Below are positions 23,447 to 36,580 of a DNA stretch of 64,000 nt, piece after piece. The stretch's first letter is position 1, and each line of letters opens with the position of its first letter. This DNA is from Salticus scenicus (taxonomy: Eukaryota > Arthropoda > Arachnida > Araneae > Salticidae): positions 153,208,535 through 153,272,534 of the forward strand of contig OZ005648.1 in the NCBI GenBank assembly GCA_963930645.1. The letters are read 5' to 3'. The notes beneath the pieces are model-generated. The model did no database searches. It saw only the letters and a list, made by a program, of their open reading frames with translations, and had not been told where the DNA came from. Made by a program: the position numbers and the translations under genes.

Positions 23447-24259
23447 ATCGTATAGACTAGAAAATATTCCTTTTAATACGCAATGTCTCTTGATCAATGG
23501 TAAAAAGCATTGCCGTTTGGATCAGTCGCGAATCGAAACCGGGCTATCCCCATAGCAATTGCGTGTCTATCCACAAAATAACTGAGCACACATGCAGATA
23601 GCTTAATTCACATTAGTAAATCATTCTCATATGAGACGAATCATGTTTAGCAATTTTTACTTCATTTATCTACAGTATAAAAATATAAAATTATAACGAA
23701 TGTTTTAAAATTAAAATTAGTGTAATTTAAAAATCAGAGAGTGTACTTGAGATCAAATTCCCTAAGATATTCCGGAGTTTTCTTGAGAGACTTCTTGTAT
23801 ATCACCCATCCAAGAAGATACGCTGAAAGTAATATGTACAGTTTGTAGCAAGAAACTGATGTTACAAAGTCTAGTGTTCAAAATGATAACATATTTTTAC
23901 CTATATAGTTGCCACCTATTACCGTTTGCGAAATTTTTAGGTTTATTTCTTTAGAAATAGATCTATTTAATACTTCTTTTCTGAAAAATCTTATTTAATC
24001 ATAGAAAAATGACTCAAACATTTATTTTTTACCAAAAAAAAAAAAAAAAAAGGATTAAAAATTGTTTTTATGCAAAACTCTAATAATTATATGCCTATCT
24101 TGCAAGCCTGGCCGATATTTTATAATTCTTTCAGTATAACTGCGTCTTGTTTCTCTTCTTTATATGCAATTATAGTTGGTATACTACAATTGTACAATCG
24201 TAGAAAAAATGAATAACTGGAAACATTCGTTTCTTGCTATACAAACTGTAAAAACTACC
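23444..24259. other. AT-rich non-coding DNA
   Basis: No gene or named repeat is supported here. Confidence 0.55.
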
Positions 24260-24703
24260 GTTAAGGGCCCGTTTCACTCACCGCCGTCGGAAGCCGAAGC
24301 TAATGTTATTCTATGCGAAATTTTTCTTTACAAATAACTTATTAACTAATACATATTATTAAATTTTGTTTTCACATTCGGAAAATTCCCAGCTGTTAAA
24401 CTGACGGACCTTTTCTAAAAAATTATATATATTTTTTAATTTTTTATATTTTATTTTGAAGCTGCAAAATACGAATTTTCAATACGTGAAATTTTTTTCA
24501 TTTTGCAATTTCAAAATAAAACATTAAAAATTAAAAAAATAATTCTTAAAAAAGGTCCGTCAATTTAACAGTTGGGAATTTTCTGACTGTGAAAACAGAA
24601 TTTAAAAATATGAATTAGTTAATAAGTTATTTGTAAAGAAAATTTCTCTATAGAATAACATTGGCTCGGGCTTCCGGCGACGGTAAGTGAAGAGGGACGT
24701 TAG
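24260..24703. mobile_element. Foldback MITE family G, copy 1
   Basis: Long inverted arms run from about 24260 (GGGCCCGTTTCACTCACCG) to 24703. The internal pairs TTATTCTA/TAGAATAA and GGTCCGTCAATTTAACAG against its inverse show that the arms make up almost the whole element. Copies with the same plan are at 39159-39577 and 48100-48425. There is no ORF. Confidence 0.8.
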
Positions 24704-25630
24704 CGTATTTCTTGGACAGGTGGTACACAAGAATCTTTTTTTCCCCATTTACTTGAGAAGTTTTGGATTAAATCTCGAACCCTTTTTATTTAAAAAAAAT
24801 GAAAAATATTCACTTTCATACGAACCCCAATGATCGACTTATCTGAAGATTTCTATGTGTCAAATTTCAAAAATGATAATGCTATTTTAAAGTCACTGAA
24901 AAAATACAGAAAAAAAAGAAAAAGTTATTCATTTATTTTTTTAAATATCTGGATATAAAATTAAATGGTTGCGATATGTATACGCGTACACAGTACTAGG
25001 GCGTAATAGACAGTTTTGTTCCCCAATGCACTTTTACGAATGAAATGTACTAGAAAAAACAATTAACTCTTTATAAGGGTTATTTTATTTCAATTTTGAT
25101 TTGCGCAGGGAATTGGTTCTCAAATAATGTGCTTGGCCACATTGGGGCTCCCCAGAAGATTACTAGCTGTGCCCTACGGTATTCCACAGAAGTATGCGTC
25201 TATATATAAAAATAAATAATATTCTATTATACCATTTATTTTGGATGCATTGCTCTTTTTTCCAACACATAATTATTAGGTAAATTGATAGTGTTTTTTC
25301 TCATGTATATATATTCTTTTTGTGTGTGTTAGTAGGTGTAAAGGAAAGTTCTGTCAATTTGAATCGAAAATTAACACCGTAAATTTACCCTAGATAACAT
25401 TTATATAATTTTAAAGATGGTTTTTGGTAAAGTTCAATATAAATATTGTTAAATGTTACTAATTGAAAACAATTAACTTTCTGGTACACCTAGTACTTAT
25501 TTTAAACATTTAGGAAGCGAATATTATGTATATATAACGTATTTTTTGAAAAATACACCCAAATAAAACAATAAAATTCCAAAAAAAAAAAAAAAAAAAA
25601 AAAATGTGTTGCATTGAAAAGTCAGCTATT
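24704..25630. other. AT-rich non-coding DNA
   Basis: No gene is supported. An A run spans 25580-25603. Confidence 0.6.
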
Positions 25631-26472
25631 CTGGAATAAAGTCTTGGACGGGTTTGGTTTAATCCAATCTGAACTCGACAAATGAATTTTAATTCAACCA
25701 GAAACAGACAATAAAAAAAAAAAAAAAAAAAAAAAAACTGAAAAACCAACCCGAACCCGCAATAGAATTTCGACGACCCGTAGCCATTTTTTTTTTTTTT
25801 TACCCAAACCAGAATTCTTTTTGAATCCGACCCAACACCCGAAATGTAAATGAAAATTAATAATTAATGTAAAATTGAGACAAAACTCTTTTAAGTTATA
25901 AAATAAAGCAAATTTCCATTGTCACACAATTGGTAAATCATTTTAAAAAGAATTAAATATGTAATTACTAATACGCTAAGTTAAAAAAATTAAAAACATG
26001 AAATATGATTTAACAATAATTTTTATTCATTTGTATGTTGTGTACTTCAAGTGGATAAATATGGACTTCAAGTTTACTGTTTATTGTTTATTTTTTGTAT
26101 TCTAATAAATAAATAAATAATAATTTCATGTTTTTTAGTTAATTGATTTTGTCCGATATGGATGTTTACTTCACTATAATAAATTGTGTACGCGTATATT
26201 TAATCATGGGTATATATAGTACTTTTTTACATCAGTTATACATCTATAGTTATACCAAGTAAATTTTTCCGCTTATTATAGTAAAAAAAAAATTTGAAAG
26301 ATGTTCTCAAGTCGACAAGACAAGAACCCGATTCCGAACCGCAGAAAAAAATTTAGTCAACCCGACCCGAAACCGACCCTCAAAAGGAAAAATATAGTCA
26401 CTCACACTCGAAACCGAACTGCGGGTCTCGTCGGGTTCGGGTAACAGTAACCCGACGGCAGGACTCTATCCT
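25631..26472. mobile_element. Probable non-autonomous element rich in subterminal CCCGAA motifs
   Basis: Near both ends there are many variants of AACCCGAACCCG and CGGGTTCGGG in both orientations (25640-25680, 25745-25850, 26310-26465) around an AT-rich centre. The outer ends CTGGAATAAAGTC and GGACTCTATCCTGG are imperfect inverted repeats. Clustered subterminal repeats are typical of hAT-type transposase binding sites, but the family is a guess. No ORF and no clear target duplication are seen. Confidence 0.5.
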
Positions 26473-29400
26473 GGAAATGAACAAAAGTTAAATGCCACTA
26501 AGAGAGAAATATCGTACCCTGTTTGAAAATATAATGAAAGTTACTTTCAACTACATATTTGAGTGAATTGCAGTTTTCTACTCAAATCACAATTAAGTGT
26601 AAACAGAGGAAAATTCTTCTATGTATTAATGTATAGATGAAAGTTTGCCTTTGAGATGTTTAAATTAATTATTGTAACATAGTTTTCAGAAAATTGTACA
26701 TAGTGATTCTAAATATATTTGCAGGATATTAAAGCTCTCCGAAATCAAAAAGTTTGTTTAAGCTGAGCTTAGAGACGGAGAAATAAAATTTGATAAACTA
26801 AACAACTCTCTTAGTTAAAAGTTACCAAGTTAAAAACGTTTGTATAAAATATTAATTTCAATACACATTAGTTACATTTTATTTTCAATGAAAATTTACC
26901 GTTAAATAAAATCGAATTGCGATCATACATGTAGATCAAAAGAAACAGTTCCGGTTTTGAATGTCAATATATAAGACATATATTATGTGTAAATTCAAAT
27001 CGAATTAACAATTAATTTTACTTTTAAGTAAATGTGCTTTATTAAATAAGCACTAACTTTTGAATCATCTAAGAAACTTAAGTTTGTCAATAACAGCCGA
27101 GAAATGTTTCAAATAATCATTTAAATGTTTATTCAAGAATAACTATTCACCATATGTGAATAAATACATATATACAAAGGAACTATATTGTAAAGGAACG
27201 TGTATGTTAATAAATCATTCCTTCAATTTATTACTGTCATTATCATAAGTCAAAGTCATCATTCCAAAATGTTCCACCTAACATTTCAGATATTCCTTTA
27301 TAAAACTACGAAACCTGGGTGTTTCCTGAATACGTACGATTTCTAAAGTGAAGTAAATCAAAATTACAGAACGTTCCTCACCACAAAATGATACACCGGA
27401 CATTTTGTAGCTGACAGATAATAAATCTTCCCGTAAGTTGAGAAAACTACATAGTGCAAGTTTATGAAACCTCGCCCACCAATCCCTTGACAAGCTTATT
27501 CCCCGTTGTTTACTCTGTTTTGCTCTAACATACAATAGTTTAAGGTAAAAACAATAACCCAAACTCGGAATAGTTTTCGGTTACTCCTATGTCATGGAAC
27601 TAAATTGTTTAACAGCATATTAATTGCCAGCAAGTTGAATACGAAAATAACAGTAGATAAAATGAATCATCTATTAAAGAACTGCACAAGGTCTAAAGTT
27701 GGTTTCAGTTATGAAATGTTACGATTATTGTTAATATGGTTGAATTTATAAAGTATTGGAAATGATCAGTAATCCGTTTCTAACTTTTACATTATTCCTT
27801 CACATATATCAAAGGTACAAAAGATACCGAATATTTTACATATTAAGAATTGACACTAAACTACTGAATCATTCATAATATTAAATTAAGCAGTTATTCA
27901 TAATATTAAATTAAGCAATCTTTTCTGATCTACTTTCAACTAATATGTGTGATATTACACTTTAAACAAAATTTGACTTTTACGAAAACTCATAAGAGAA
28001 CAAACACAAACTTCTGTATTCAGATTTTAAAAGCAAACATGAACCCCTTTTCCTTCTCAGATAAGGGAGATAACTAATGTAACGAATAGTTCTCTAATTT
28101 CATCGAAAGAGCGCAAGAAAGAGAGGGGGGCAGGCGAATATATAGAAGTCCAAAATGGTCATATCAAATTGGGGGATCTCTTTTAAAATATTTTGCTGCA
28201 TTAATAACATGAAAGTTAGTCGCTAGAAAGATGCACGATGCTGAAAAATATAAATTGTAATAGAGTTCATTATCCGAAAGTCGAGAGAGGAATGTAAATG
28301 TTAACTAACAGTGAGCCAAGAGATAGCTGACCAATTAAACCAGTTCATCCGCTAGACTAATTGAAACATTTTGCACATTTCTGACGATATATTGGAACAA
28401 AATGCAGCTGAAATTTATTTTGTTAAAATACTGGGTATATGTAACTATTCATAAAGAATGCAATCTGGACATAAGGCATTTAAATAAATTTATTGGATTA
28501 AAAAAAAAAAAAACTAAAGAAATTTTAAAGTAAGTGTTTAAGTCGCTAAGCATTCAAAATTCTTAAGATTTGTGCTCCAACTGTTCTTTAATAAAGAATA
28601 ATTATTCCGTTCACTTTAATTTTTAAATTGCTGATGAAAAATGAGAGCTTATTTGATTAGAATGATGAATAAGATGGATAACAAACAGGACAGTTTTAAA
28701 AATATCCTACATATATATAGAGATAGATATAGCATATTTTTAAAACCGTACGTATATATATAAATCATTTTTTTTTTTTTTTTAAGTAGTCACTTTACAT
28801 GTTTAATTAAAATCTAACACCGTCTATACACATACATATAAATATATAGAATATTACACTCAAACGTGTCCAAATGAATTATATAAAGTTTTGCATTTTA
28901 AACAAGAATTCTGTTACAGAGAAAATGCTACTAAAGTGGACGTTAAATGTAATACGAATAAAGCAAAATGTTTTATGTAAGAACAAATGTTTTATATTTG
29001 AAATGTATTTAATAAAAAGTGTACAGATTTGGAATAGTAGTGTATAAATGTTAAATGTATGCATCAGAGAATTTGAAAAAATTCGTGTTTAGGTGAAAAT
29101 GTGAAAAATTAAAATAGAAATAATTTCCTTTGTAAAATTGAAAATTTTAATAGTCTTAGTTCAAAATGCCATCTTTTGGTTATAGAAAGTGGATTTACAA
29201 CACAAATTTTAGAGATCATACTGGAATAGAGGACAATTAAATCACACAAGCATAACATTGAATTCATCATGTCTTTCCGTTTTGGAAGGCATGTAACTTC
29301 GAAAGAGGCCATCAGATGTAGAAATTCTGCTATCAAATCAATAACACAATGTCTAGAATATCACAGATATTTAGGTATTTAAAACATTAATCCACTTACG

Positions 29401-29519
29401 CCAAACATCCTATTTTTTGACTGTTAATAAAACAGCATGTAGAATCTCTATGGTTTCTTGGGAAAAAAAAAAAAATCCGTTTTTATGACAGTAGAAGGAA
29501 GTATTATAAAACATACTAT
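26473..29519. other. AT-rich non-coding DNA
   Basis: Three kb without a supported gene. Minus-strand frames of 94 codons (27562-27278) and 75 codons (29336-29109) have no recognisable domain or convincing splice borders, so I do not call them. Confidence 0.5.
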
Positions 29520-29524
29520 GCATT

Positions 29525-29720
29525 TTCCTGGTGACCTGGTTGGTAAGGAAACTCCCTTTTGAAATTTCAGGTCCCGGGTTCGAATCCCGGTCAAGGCATG
29601 GACGTTTGAGATATCCTTATGAGCATATAAAAATAAAACGTACTTAATTTTGCGAATATATATGTAACATGCATCACTCGAGACAAAAGACATTATAACT
29701 ATAGGTCTCAAAGCTCAAAA
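29525..29720 (+). repeat. tRNA-derived SINE
   Basis: The head has an A-box-like CCTGGTTGGTAAGG and a canonical B box GGTTCGAATCCC. T-stem halves CCGGG and CCCGG pair perfectly (about 29573-29590). The anticodon region is degenerate and no acceptor stem closes, so it is not a tRNA gene. A non-tRNA body of ~120 bp follows, ending near AAAAAATACC. From memory of such annotations, similar heads occur widely in arachnid genomes; this was not checked. Confidence 0.7.
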
Positions 29721-30059
29721 AATACCAAATATATTTTCATAAATCTGCTATTAACCTAAATTTCATGATTCGGATTTCAGTTTATAAATTTTTCGCGCTT
29801 GTATTCGCTTTTTGCGCAGATATATCAATTAAAATCAAGGGGAATAATTATATCTATTATGATACTTTACTTTAGAGAACTGCGTTAACATGCAAGAAAT
29901 TTATTTGTTATCTCAAACTTTTCCTATCTCGAAGTTTTTACGATAAAACGCTAAAATTGTAATTTTAAAACAAACCGAGTTGTTTGAATTTCAAAATTTC
30001 AATCTCAGTGGTCCAAATTAATTTAGATTTAAATTAACATCAAAATATATTTAGCAAAA
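29721..30059. other. AT-rich non-coding DNA
   Basis: Nothing supported. Confidence 0.6.
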
Positions 30060-30205
30060 ATAATTCGAGCGTTGACAGGTTAATAACGTTTATTGTGCGT
30101 AGAATGACGGACCACTCTTTGGGATGTATCCCAGACCGTCGCCTATAACACACTGCGTAGCTACACTGCGACGTTAAACCAACTCAGCTCAACTTAACTG
30201 TGCGC
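30060..30205. repeat. Probable repeat remnant of moderate GC
   Basis: About 145 bp with ACACTGCGACGTTAAACCAA and CCAGACCGTCGCC stands out in composition. It has the look of a SINE tail or other old repeat, but no A or B box is clear. Confidence 0.35.
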
Positions 30206-30640
30206 TTAATGTAAAATGCAAGTTGATCTAGATCGTTGTGTATCGATTTACGACGAAAATAATTTCATATAACAAAACAGCGACTATTCTGATTCAATAC
30301 TGAATACTTACAACATAAATGCGAATAAACTATAGTGGATAAAAGAAGCGTTTTACTCAAACGTAATTATATAGTAAAAAGCATTTCTGAAAAAAGGTTG
30401 AAATATAGAACATATTATGTGCAAAATGCATAAAATAGCACATAAAATCAAAATCAACACAAATGCAGTTAAAAAAAATTTAAATAACTGTTTTTTATAT
30501 TTGTGTTACAGTTTTCGAAGAGACAATCGATAAAGAGGCTTAGTCAAAAATCCACTGCCACGAACAGTATAATGCAGTAATTTTAGACCATTTAATCAAA
30601 TATACCTCCACGCAATACAATTTAGAATTCAAAACAAACA

Positions 30641-30672
<32 letters not shown>

Positions 30673-32221
30673 GCTTAAAAAGAAAAAAAAAGAAAAAGTT
30701 TGTGCTTTAAATTACACTACGGATACAGTAATTTTAAAAGCATTCCTGTCAATGAATTAGATTAAGTAGAAAGCAATGTATTTGATTGCTTTTAAATAGA
30801 TTGGTCTATTGCTTGCATATTGTATATGCGCCATATTGTGCATTACGGTTTCGCAAAGTTAAAAAAAATCTCCTAACACAACTTAAAATGCAATTTTAAA
30901 CATTCCCACTCTTAGCCTGTAATATTTTATTAGAAGTTTTTTTGTACGCACAAATTTTGTTTTTGGTAAAGTTTTCCGTCAATATTATTATTGGGGTGTA
31001 AATGTATTTCTTTTTTTAAGTTAAATAAAAAAAAAAAGAAAAGAAAAAAAAGAAGGCTAGTTTTCGATTTTTTTTTTTCACACAAATAAACGTCACGTTA
31101 AACGTAAAATTATTTTAGCAAAACATGAGATGAATTTGTCTTGAAGGAGTAAATATGTTTACTGCGCCGAAAGGAGATTTTACTTCAAAAATTCTCAAAT
31201 CTGAAGTATCATTTTGCATTATTTCCATCTTGAAATAAGAATAAAAGAAGTTTTCGAGATAAAAATTATAATAAGTAGTTATTTTGCCTTACAAGCAATT
31301 TATTTCAAAGCAGATTTTTTTTTTTTTTTTTTTCACATATTTCATTGATGAGATTTTAAAATAGTACTTTCAACTGAAAACTTAAATATTGGAACATTTG
31401 CCTTATTCTCCGATAATCCTGATCTAAATGATTGATTTTATAGCAATAGTTTTTGCTTCAGTTATGTTAAATGAATTTCGTGAAGCAAAGACAAACTTAA
31501 ATGAAACTCAAAATCTAGTAAATATTTTAATTTATTGTTTGTTTTTGCGTCTGAGCGGTGCTATTGCACATGCTATTGTATATTGATATTTAATTACGGG
31601 AGAGAATGGAAATTTATGTATTATTAGCTGTATTCTTTCAGCGCCAGTGCAGCCTATATAGCTGTCAGTCACACCCTTTCTGAGTAGAATTGTCTCGACT
31701 TTTTACGACTGGCATCTTTGAACGAACAGTAGGTAAAGATAAAATTTAATATTCATATATTTAAACTATAACTTTAGCCTGTGTAATTTTTCTTCAAAAA
31801 AAAAAAAAAAAAAAAAAAAAAGCATTGCAGTCCCTTTTAACAAGAAAAAAAAAAAAAAAAAAAAAAAAGAAATTAACAACAATAAAAAATAAATAAAGTC
31901 CGAATTTAATGCTACTAAACAAGCGAGCCTGGATCACGGGTGGTTTAAGTTAGGATGATTATGTTTTTCACAAAAAATAAAATATGCCGCATAGGCAGAG
32001 AAGCTCACTGATTTTCTATGTTTTGCATTTACAGTTGCATTTACTTCAAATATGCACATTTTTCAATTTAAAATTTCTGTAAGGTGGTGATAATAAGGAG
32101 TTTGATGAGAAATACAATAATTAATACTAAGTAACAGAATTTCAATTATCTGAAGGCCTCTTTTCATCACTTTTCAACAGTAATTCACTATACTATCAGC
32201 GATCTGCACGGCCGTCATTAC
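30206..32221 (-). other. Probable intron downstream of the large exon (non-coding)
   Basis: AT-rich sequence lies 3' of the splice donor at 32221-32216 on the minus strand. It holds an AT repeat at 30643-30671 and A runs at 31799-31821 and 31845-31868. The next exon of the gene could not be identified here. Confidence 0.5.
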
Positions 32222-32778
32222 CTGCTGCATTTTTTCGAAGTCGAGGCAGGGCCGCTGGATGGCGGTGGGGGTCCTCCGGTGCCTCTTGCGGGGCGACACG
32301 GAGCAGAGCTCATGCGGCGGGATGTTGGCCTGCCGCAAACACTTTCCTGGCTTCTGTGCGTGTGCGGGAGGCGAAGTCCTGAACTGGACGGGGCAGCAGA
32401 CGAGCAAACCCAGCTCGTCGTCACAATCGTCTGCTGCACCTCCGACCCACTTTCGCTTTTCCGGCTGGCTGCCGCTATTTATGACCTCGAGCTCCTCTTC
32501 GGAGCTGTGGTGGTCAAAATTGTGGTCGCTGTCCGAGGGCAGCGCCGAATCTAAGGCCGCGTCGTCGGGAGACCGTCTAGGGTTGCCCGGAGGCGGCCGC
32601 CGCCGAGGACGGTGATGTTGGTGTTGCTGTCGGTGGCGGGCTGATGACTGGTCGGATCCTTCGCCGCCGCCCTCTTCACCAGACGTCACCTGCTGCTGCT
32701 GAGAAGAGGGCGGGTTCTGTCGCCTGCTGCGACGCTGCTCGTTGTGACGACTGTCAAGGTGGATGATGCTCTCCATAT
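32222..32778 (-). CDS. Internal exon of an unidentified low-complexity, probably nuclear protein
   Basis: A 557-nt minus-strand exon. It has an acceptor (TTTCAG just upstream of 32778) and a donor (CAG|GTAATG at 32222/32221), phase 1 in and phase 0 out. The first codon is completed by the T that ends the exon at 43788. Counting from its first Met (32776), 185 residues follow: QQQQ at 26-29, a His/Arg/Pro stretch at 48-63, an acidic/Ser segment DHHSSEEELEV at 88-98, a CC pair at 117-118, and SPRKRHRR at 151-158, which looks like an S-P-x-K kinase site overlapping a basic nuclear-localisation-like run. There is no signal peptide or membrane segment. The exon is far richer in GC than its surroundings. 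I do not recognise the family. A disordered nuclear or cell-cycle regulator is an inference from composition only. The stop 45 nt beyond the donor is read through the intron and is not the true C terminus. Confidence 0.8.
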
Positions 32779-34609
32779 CTGAAATTAGAAAGATTGTCTC
32801 AAGTATATTGCATTACCATTCAAAAATGTGCATAATTATAATCAATCTACAGTAACAAATGTGATATGAAAATTACAATTTTAGTGATGCTAGTTTCAAA
32901 CAGTAACTTATTTGAAAAAACAATACAATACGGATTTTTTTTCCTTTTAAAATAAAAAGAAAAAAAATCTTAAAAAGCATTTAAAAAAAAAAAAAAAAAT
33001 CAGGAACACATATGCGGTGGGTTAATGGAAATAGTACTTTTTGTCTGATACGAAAATTACCAGTTAAATACATGTCATCAAAGCTCTCATATAATGAAGA
33101 TAATTTAATAACGCCCTCTATATTCTTTAAACACTGAATCTAAATAGAAAATGCACTTTTTAATGCACTCGAAGAGAATAATGATGCCGGTGGCATTCAA
33201 ATGTCAACTGAGTAGGTCCTCTTCTTTATGGCATCATTTATGTTTACCGATACACCCGCCATCGGTTATATAACAAATTTTCGTCTGAGCAATCTAATAA
33301 AGGTGTTGCAACACTGTAACAGATTTCCATTAAAATTATACAGGTTATAAAATATTGGACTTTCCGTATCTTGTAACACGCAACTTAACGTTTTCCGAAA
33401 GTTTTATCTCGGTTAAATTTCGTATTATAAGGACATGATAAAAGACTTAAGTATAAGAGAAACAGCATGTGTAACTGAAATATTTATTCTATTAAAATTA
33501 AATTATCTAATCGATATAAATTTTTAATTGTCAAACTAACGAAAATTCTTTTAATTTAAACTAATCGCACATTTTAATGAACATTAATCAAGTAATTATA
33601 CAACTTATATGACAATTTGCTTCTCTGATTTCTTTCAGTAACATACTTTTATAGGATTTTGTGATGAAAAGAATATGCTGAAATATTTTTAAAAATATTT
33701 TTATTGAATTTAATTAAAGATAATTAAATTATCCAATGAATCCATAATAAAACAAACAGATGTTTAATGATTTAATAATAACTTACAAAGCAACTTTAAT
33801 AATAACATTATTATATCTCATATAATCCGATTATGCAAATACTTCCTCGCTTCTCTCAAAAATATTTTTCCCCCCTCAAACATGGGGAAGAGTAAGAGAG
33901 TAAATTTACTCAACAGAACGGAGCCTTGGGTCAAATCAAAAGCAATTAATGTAAACTTTACAACTTCGCCCCGCAGCATAATCAAATAAATCAAAAATGA
34001 ATCCTTTTATACCACCATTACAACAATCCAAACTTGTTTCAGCAAACTCCTAAAAAAAGAAGCACAAAGTTAGTTATTCCTGTTTTTATCCTAAGGCCAT
34101 ATAGTCACTTACTCCTCTAGATAGCAAGGAAGAGTGATTCAAAATAATTTCCCCCCCAAATTTAAATGCGGCTGCATGTATTACCATGGGAAATGATAGT
34201 TTTCAAGTAGAAATCTTAATCTTTTCCTTTGAAAATGCTGCAGGAGATAATGCAACAGCATTTAATGGTTCTCAAGGCACGGTCAAGCAAACGATATGAC
34301 ATTCATCTTACACTTCCGTATTATTCGCAAACGCAGTTAAATAACTATTACACTATTCACTATTTAAATGATTTCCAACAGAGCATAATTGACATAAGTT
34401 GATTCTTAAATTTGGCATTATTGATAATGGCTTTGTGTGTTTTGTATTCACTTTACTAATAATTGGGAAGTTAGTATTTTTCTCATATATCTACATCGAG
34501 ATCTGTTAGGACTATTTCCAAGTCATATTATTATAATTAAATCTTCAAATTTATGCACCGGTTTCCAAAAATTAAGCAACAACCTGTTTACTTTTATTAT
34601 TATTATCAT

Positions 34610-34666
<57 letters not shown>

Positions 34667-34839
34667 GGGGGAGGGGGGGGAGAATCAAAGGTGCCTATAA
34701 TCATAATGATTATAATGTAAAATTTAACCTCATTGTATGCCATAGAACGATACATGAAGCCGTGTTTATTCAAAAAAATAAAAAAAAAGAAGATTTTATA
34801 GTCGGTGTTTTTGACTGACGTTGCCGTTACTGACTGCTA
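32779..34839 (-). other. Intron sequence (3' part of the 11-kb intron)
   Basis: AT-rich with A runs near 32980-32999 and 34611-34663 (AT repeat). It has a small GATGCC..GGCATC hairpin at about 33181-33196. No exon is seen. Confidence 0.6.
34613..34663. repeat. (TA)n microsatellite followed by a G-rich run
   Basis: About 50 nt of TA repeat, then G6-A-G8 at 34665-34680 on the plus strand. Confidence 0.95.
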
Positions 34840-35216
34840 TTTTTACTTTCACTTACCCAGGTAGAGAAAACATTGTTTTTGGGTCAAATTTTCAAAATTG
34901 AATTTTCGTTTTATTTACACGTTTTGAGGACCCTAAATCCAAAAATCATGTTTTTAGCGGTTGGTCTGTCTGTGTCTTTGTGTATGTGTCTGTCTGCCTG
35001 TTATCAGCATATCTCAAATACAAATTATAGCAGAAAGTTTAAACTTGGTATTCTAAATGTGTATGATATAGGGATGCTACACTAAACTTTTCGTTGAGAT
35101 CAAGAAAATAGTTCGTGTACAGGGAAACCCAAGAGAATTCAAATACATTACGTCTATGTGGAAAATTGCAGGTAAGTAGAGTTTAACATCTATAGACTGC
35201 ACTAAACCAAATGAAA

Positions 35217-35267
<51 letters not shown>

Positions 35268-35586
35268 CATAGAAACATGTTTCGTGTAGAATATGGTAAT
35301 TCACTGTTCATTTACAGGGCTACACAAAAGAACTAGATTATAGTACGACAATACTTAAAAATTGATGGGACTGTACTTCCGGTCGTGCCATGTGTTATTA
35401 ATATAGGATTATATTTATGTGCACCATGTGATGTGAACATAACTTTCAGAAGATATACAGGGCTGCCAATATTTAAGCCATAACATTCCTTTTTATTTAT
35501 AAGTGGAAGTGCTTCACTATAATTTACCATGTCCAGGAAAGCTGCTCAGGAATTTGCAATTAATTCCTCATACCTTATGGTAAATA

Positions 35587-35629
<43 letters not shown>

Positions 35630-36117
35630 CTAAATACTCATCGCTTGGTTTTTTGTATATTTAAATGTTTTGAGACTTCCTGAATACCGAAGTCATGTTT
35701 TAAATGTTTGACCTTTGTCTGTATCTGTTAGAATAAATTAAAAACAAATGCTTTCAGGCAATCCAAATGTTATATTTTGAAGATAATGTGTTTGTTACTA
35801 GAAAAGTTTGATCAAGATTGGTAAGTTTCAAGGAATGTTGGTGTAAAGGTTGTCTCAATTTTAAATGAATTTTTGAATTTAATAGCAGATTCGAATTCTA
35901 TACAAATGTAGGTACAGTAGTGAAACAGGGGGTGGAGGGGCGGTAGCTCCCTCACACAGAATTACTTGTCAAATAAAGCTACTCCGAAGCCTAATTTGAA
36001 TTGTTTTAACGTAGGTTTGCATAACAGTACTCATTATCTTACCCCTTAATCTCCAATCTATACTTACAATATTAAATTTCAGGGTGAGATAAAGTCGTGT
36101 GAGTGACACACCAGATT
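34840..36117 (-). mobile_element. Helentron-like non-autonomous repeat, copy R3 (inverted)
   Basis: Read on the minus strand it starts at 36117 with TCTGGTGTGTCACTCACACG and ACTTTATCTCACCC. It passes a segment matching R2 (AATATTGTAAG.. and GGGGTAAGATAA) and ends with the CCGCTAAAAAC section and a hairpin at 34871-34845. Length is ~1.28 kb. A (TA)n tract at 35219-35262 and a 35-nt T run at 35592-35626 have expanded within it. It lies within the intron of the host gene. Confidence 0.65.
35219..35262. repeat. (TA)n microsatellite
   Basis: About 44 nt of TA repeat inside copy R3. Confidence 0.95.
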
Positions 36118-36135
36118 ACTTATAATCTTTACTTG

Positions 36136-36575
36136 CTACTTGCGCTACAGTAATTTATATATTACCATCAGAATCTACCATAAATCTTAAAAAATATATA
36201 AAGACGATGGAAAATAAATATTTTTTACACTCTTTTTTAAAGTTGTAATTTTTTTTCTATCTTTCTGCACCAATGATATACTAAAGTACCATCTTGTTAA
36301 AACCTGTCACTTTTCATTATCTTTACCAGCGTTATAATTAATTTATGTATTACTTTAAAAATCAGCCATCAGTCTTAGTAAAATATGTGAAGACGATAAA
36401 TATATATATATTTTGCATTCTTCAAAGTCGTAATGTTTACCGATCTCACTGTACCAATGGTACACCTCATTAAATCCTGCCACTTTTTATTATCTTTACC
36501 TGTGTTATAATAAATTTATATATTACCTTAAGAATATGTTATCAGTTTTAGAAAAAAATGTAAAGATTACAAAAA
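36136..36575 (+). repeat. ~185-bp tandem block related to the piggyBac-like element at 62.9 kb
   Basis: Two full units and a partial one contain GTTATAATTAATTTATGTAT, then ATCAG.CTTAGTAAAATATG, then CTGTACCAATGGTACAC. The same order occurs once inside the piggyBac-like element (about 63095-63240). The block lies exactly between Helentron-like copies R3 and R4. Confidence 0.7.
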
Positions 36576-36580
36576 GCACT

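Noticed and set aside
27278..27562. 94-codon minus-strand open frame
   Set aside because: I recognise no motif and could not find phase-compatible splice sites linking it to the host exons.
29525..29600. Functional tRNA gene
   Set aside because: Only the T-arm is intact. The anticodon arm and acceptor stem do not form, and a SINE-like body follows.
32174..32221. Reading on past the donor to a stop at 32174 as the C terminus of the large exon
   Set aside because: CAG|GTAATG is a good donor and the 15 extra residues are AT-rich intron translation.
32259..32615. Plus-strand open frames of 91 and 118 codons over the large exon
   Set aside because: They are antisense shadows of the GC-rich minus-strand exon, which has proper splice borders.
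32774..32776. ATG at 32776 as the protein start
   Set aside because: A polypyrimidine/AG acceptor lies immediately upstream and an in-phase acidic exon is found at 43788-43857, so the Met is internal.
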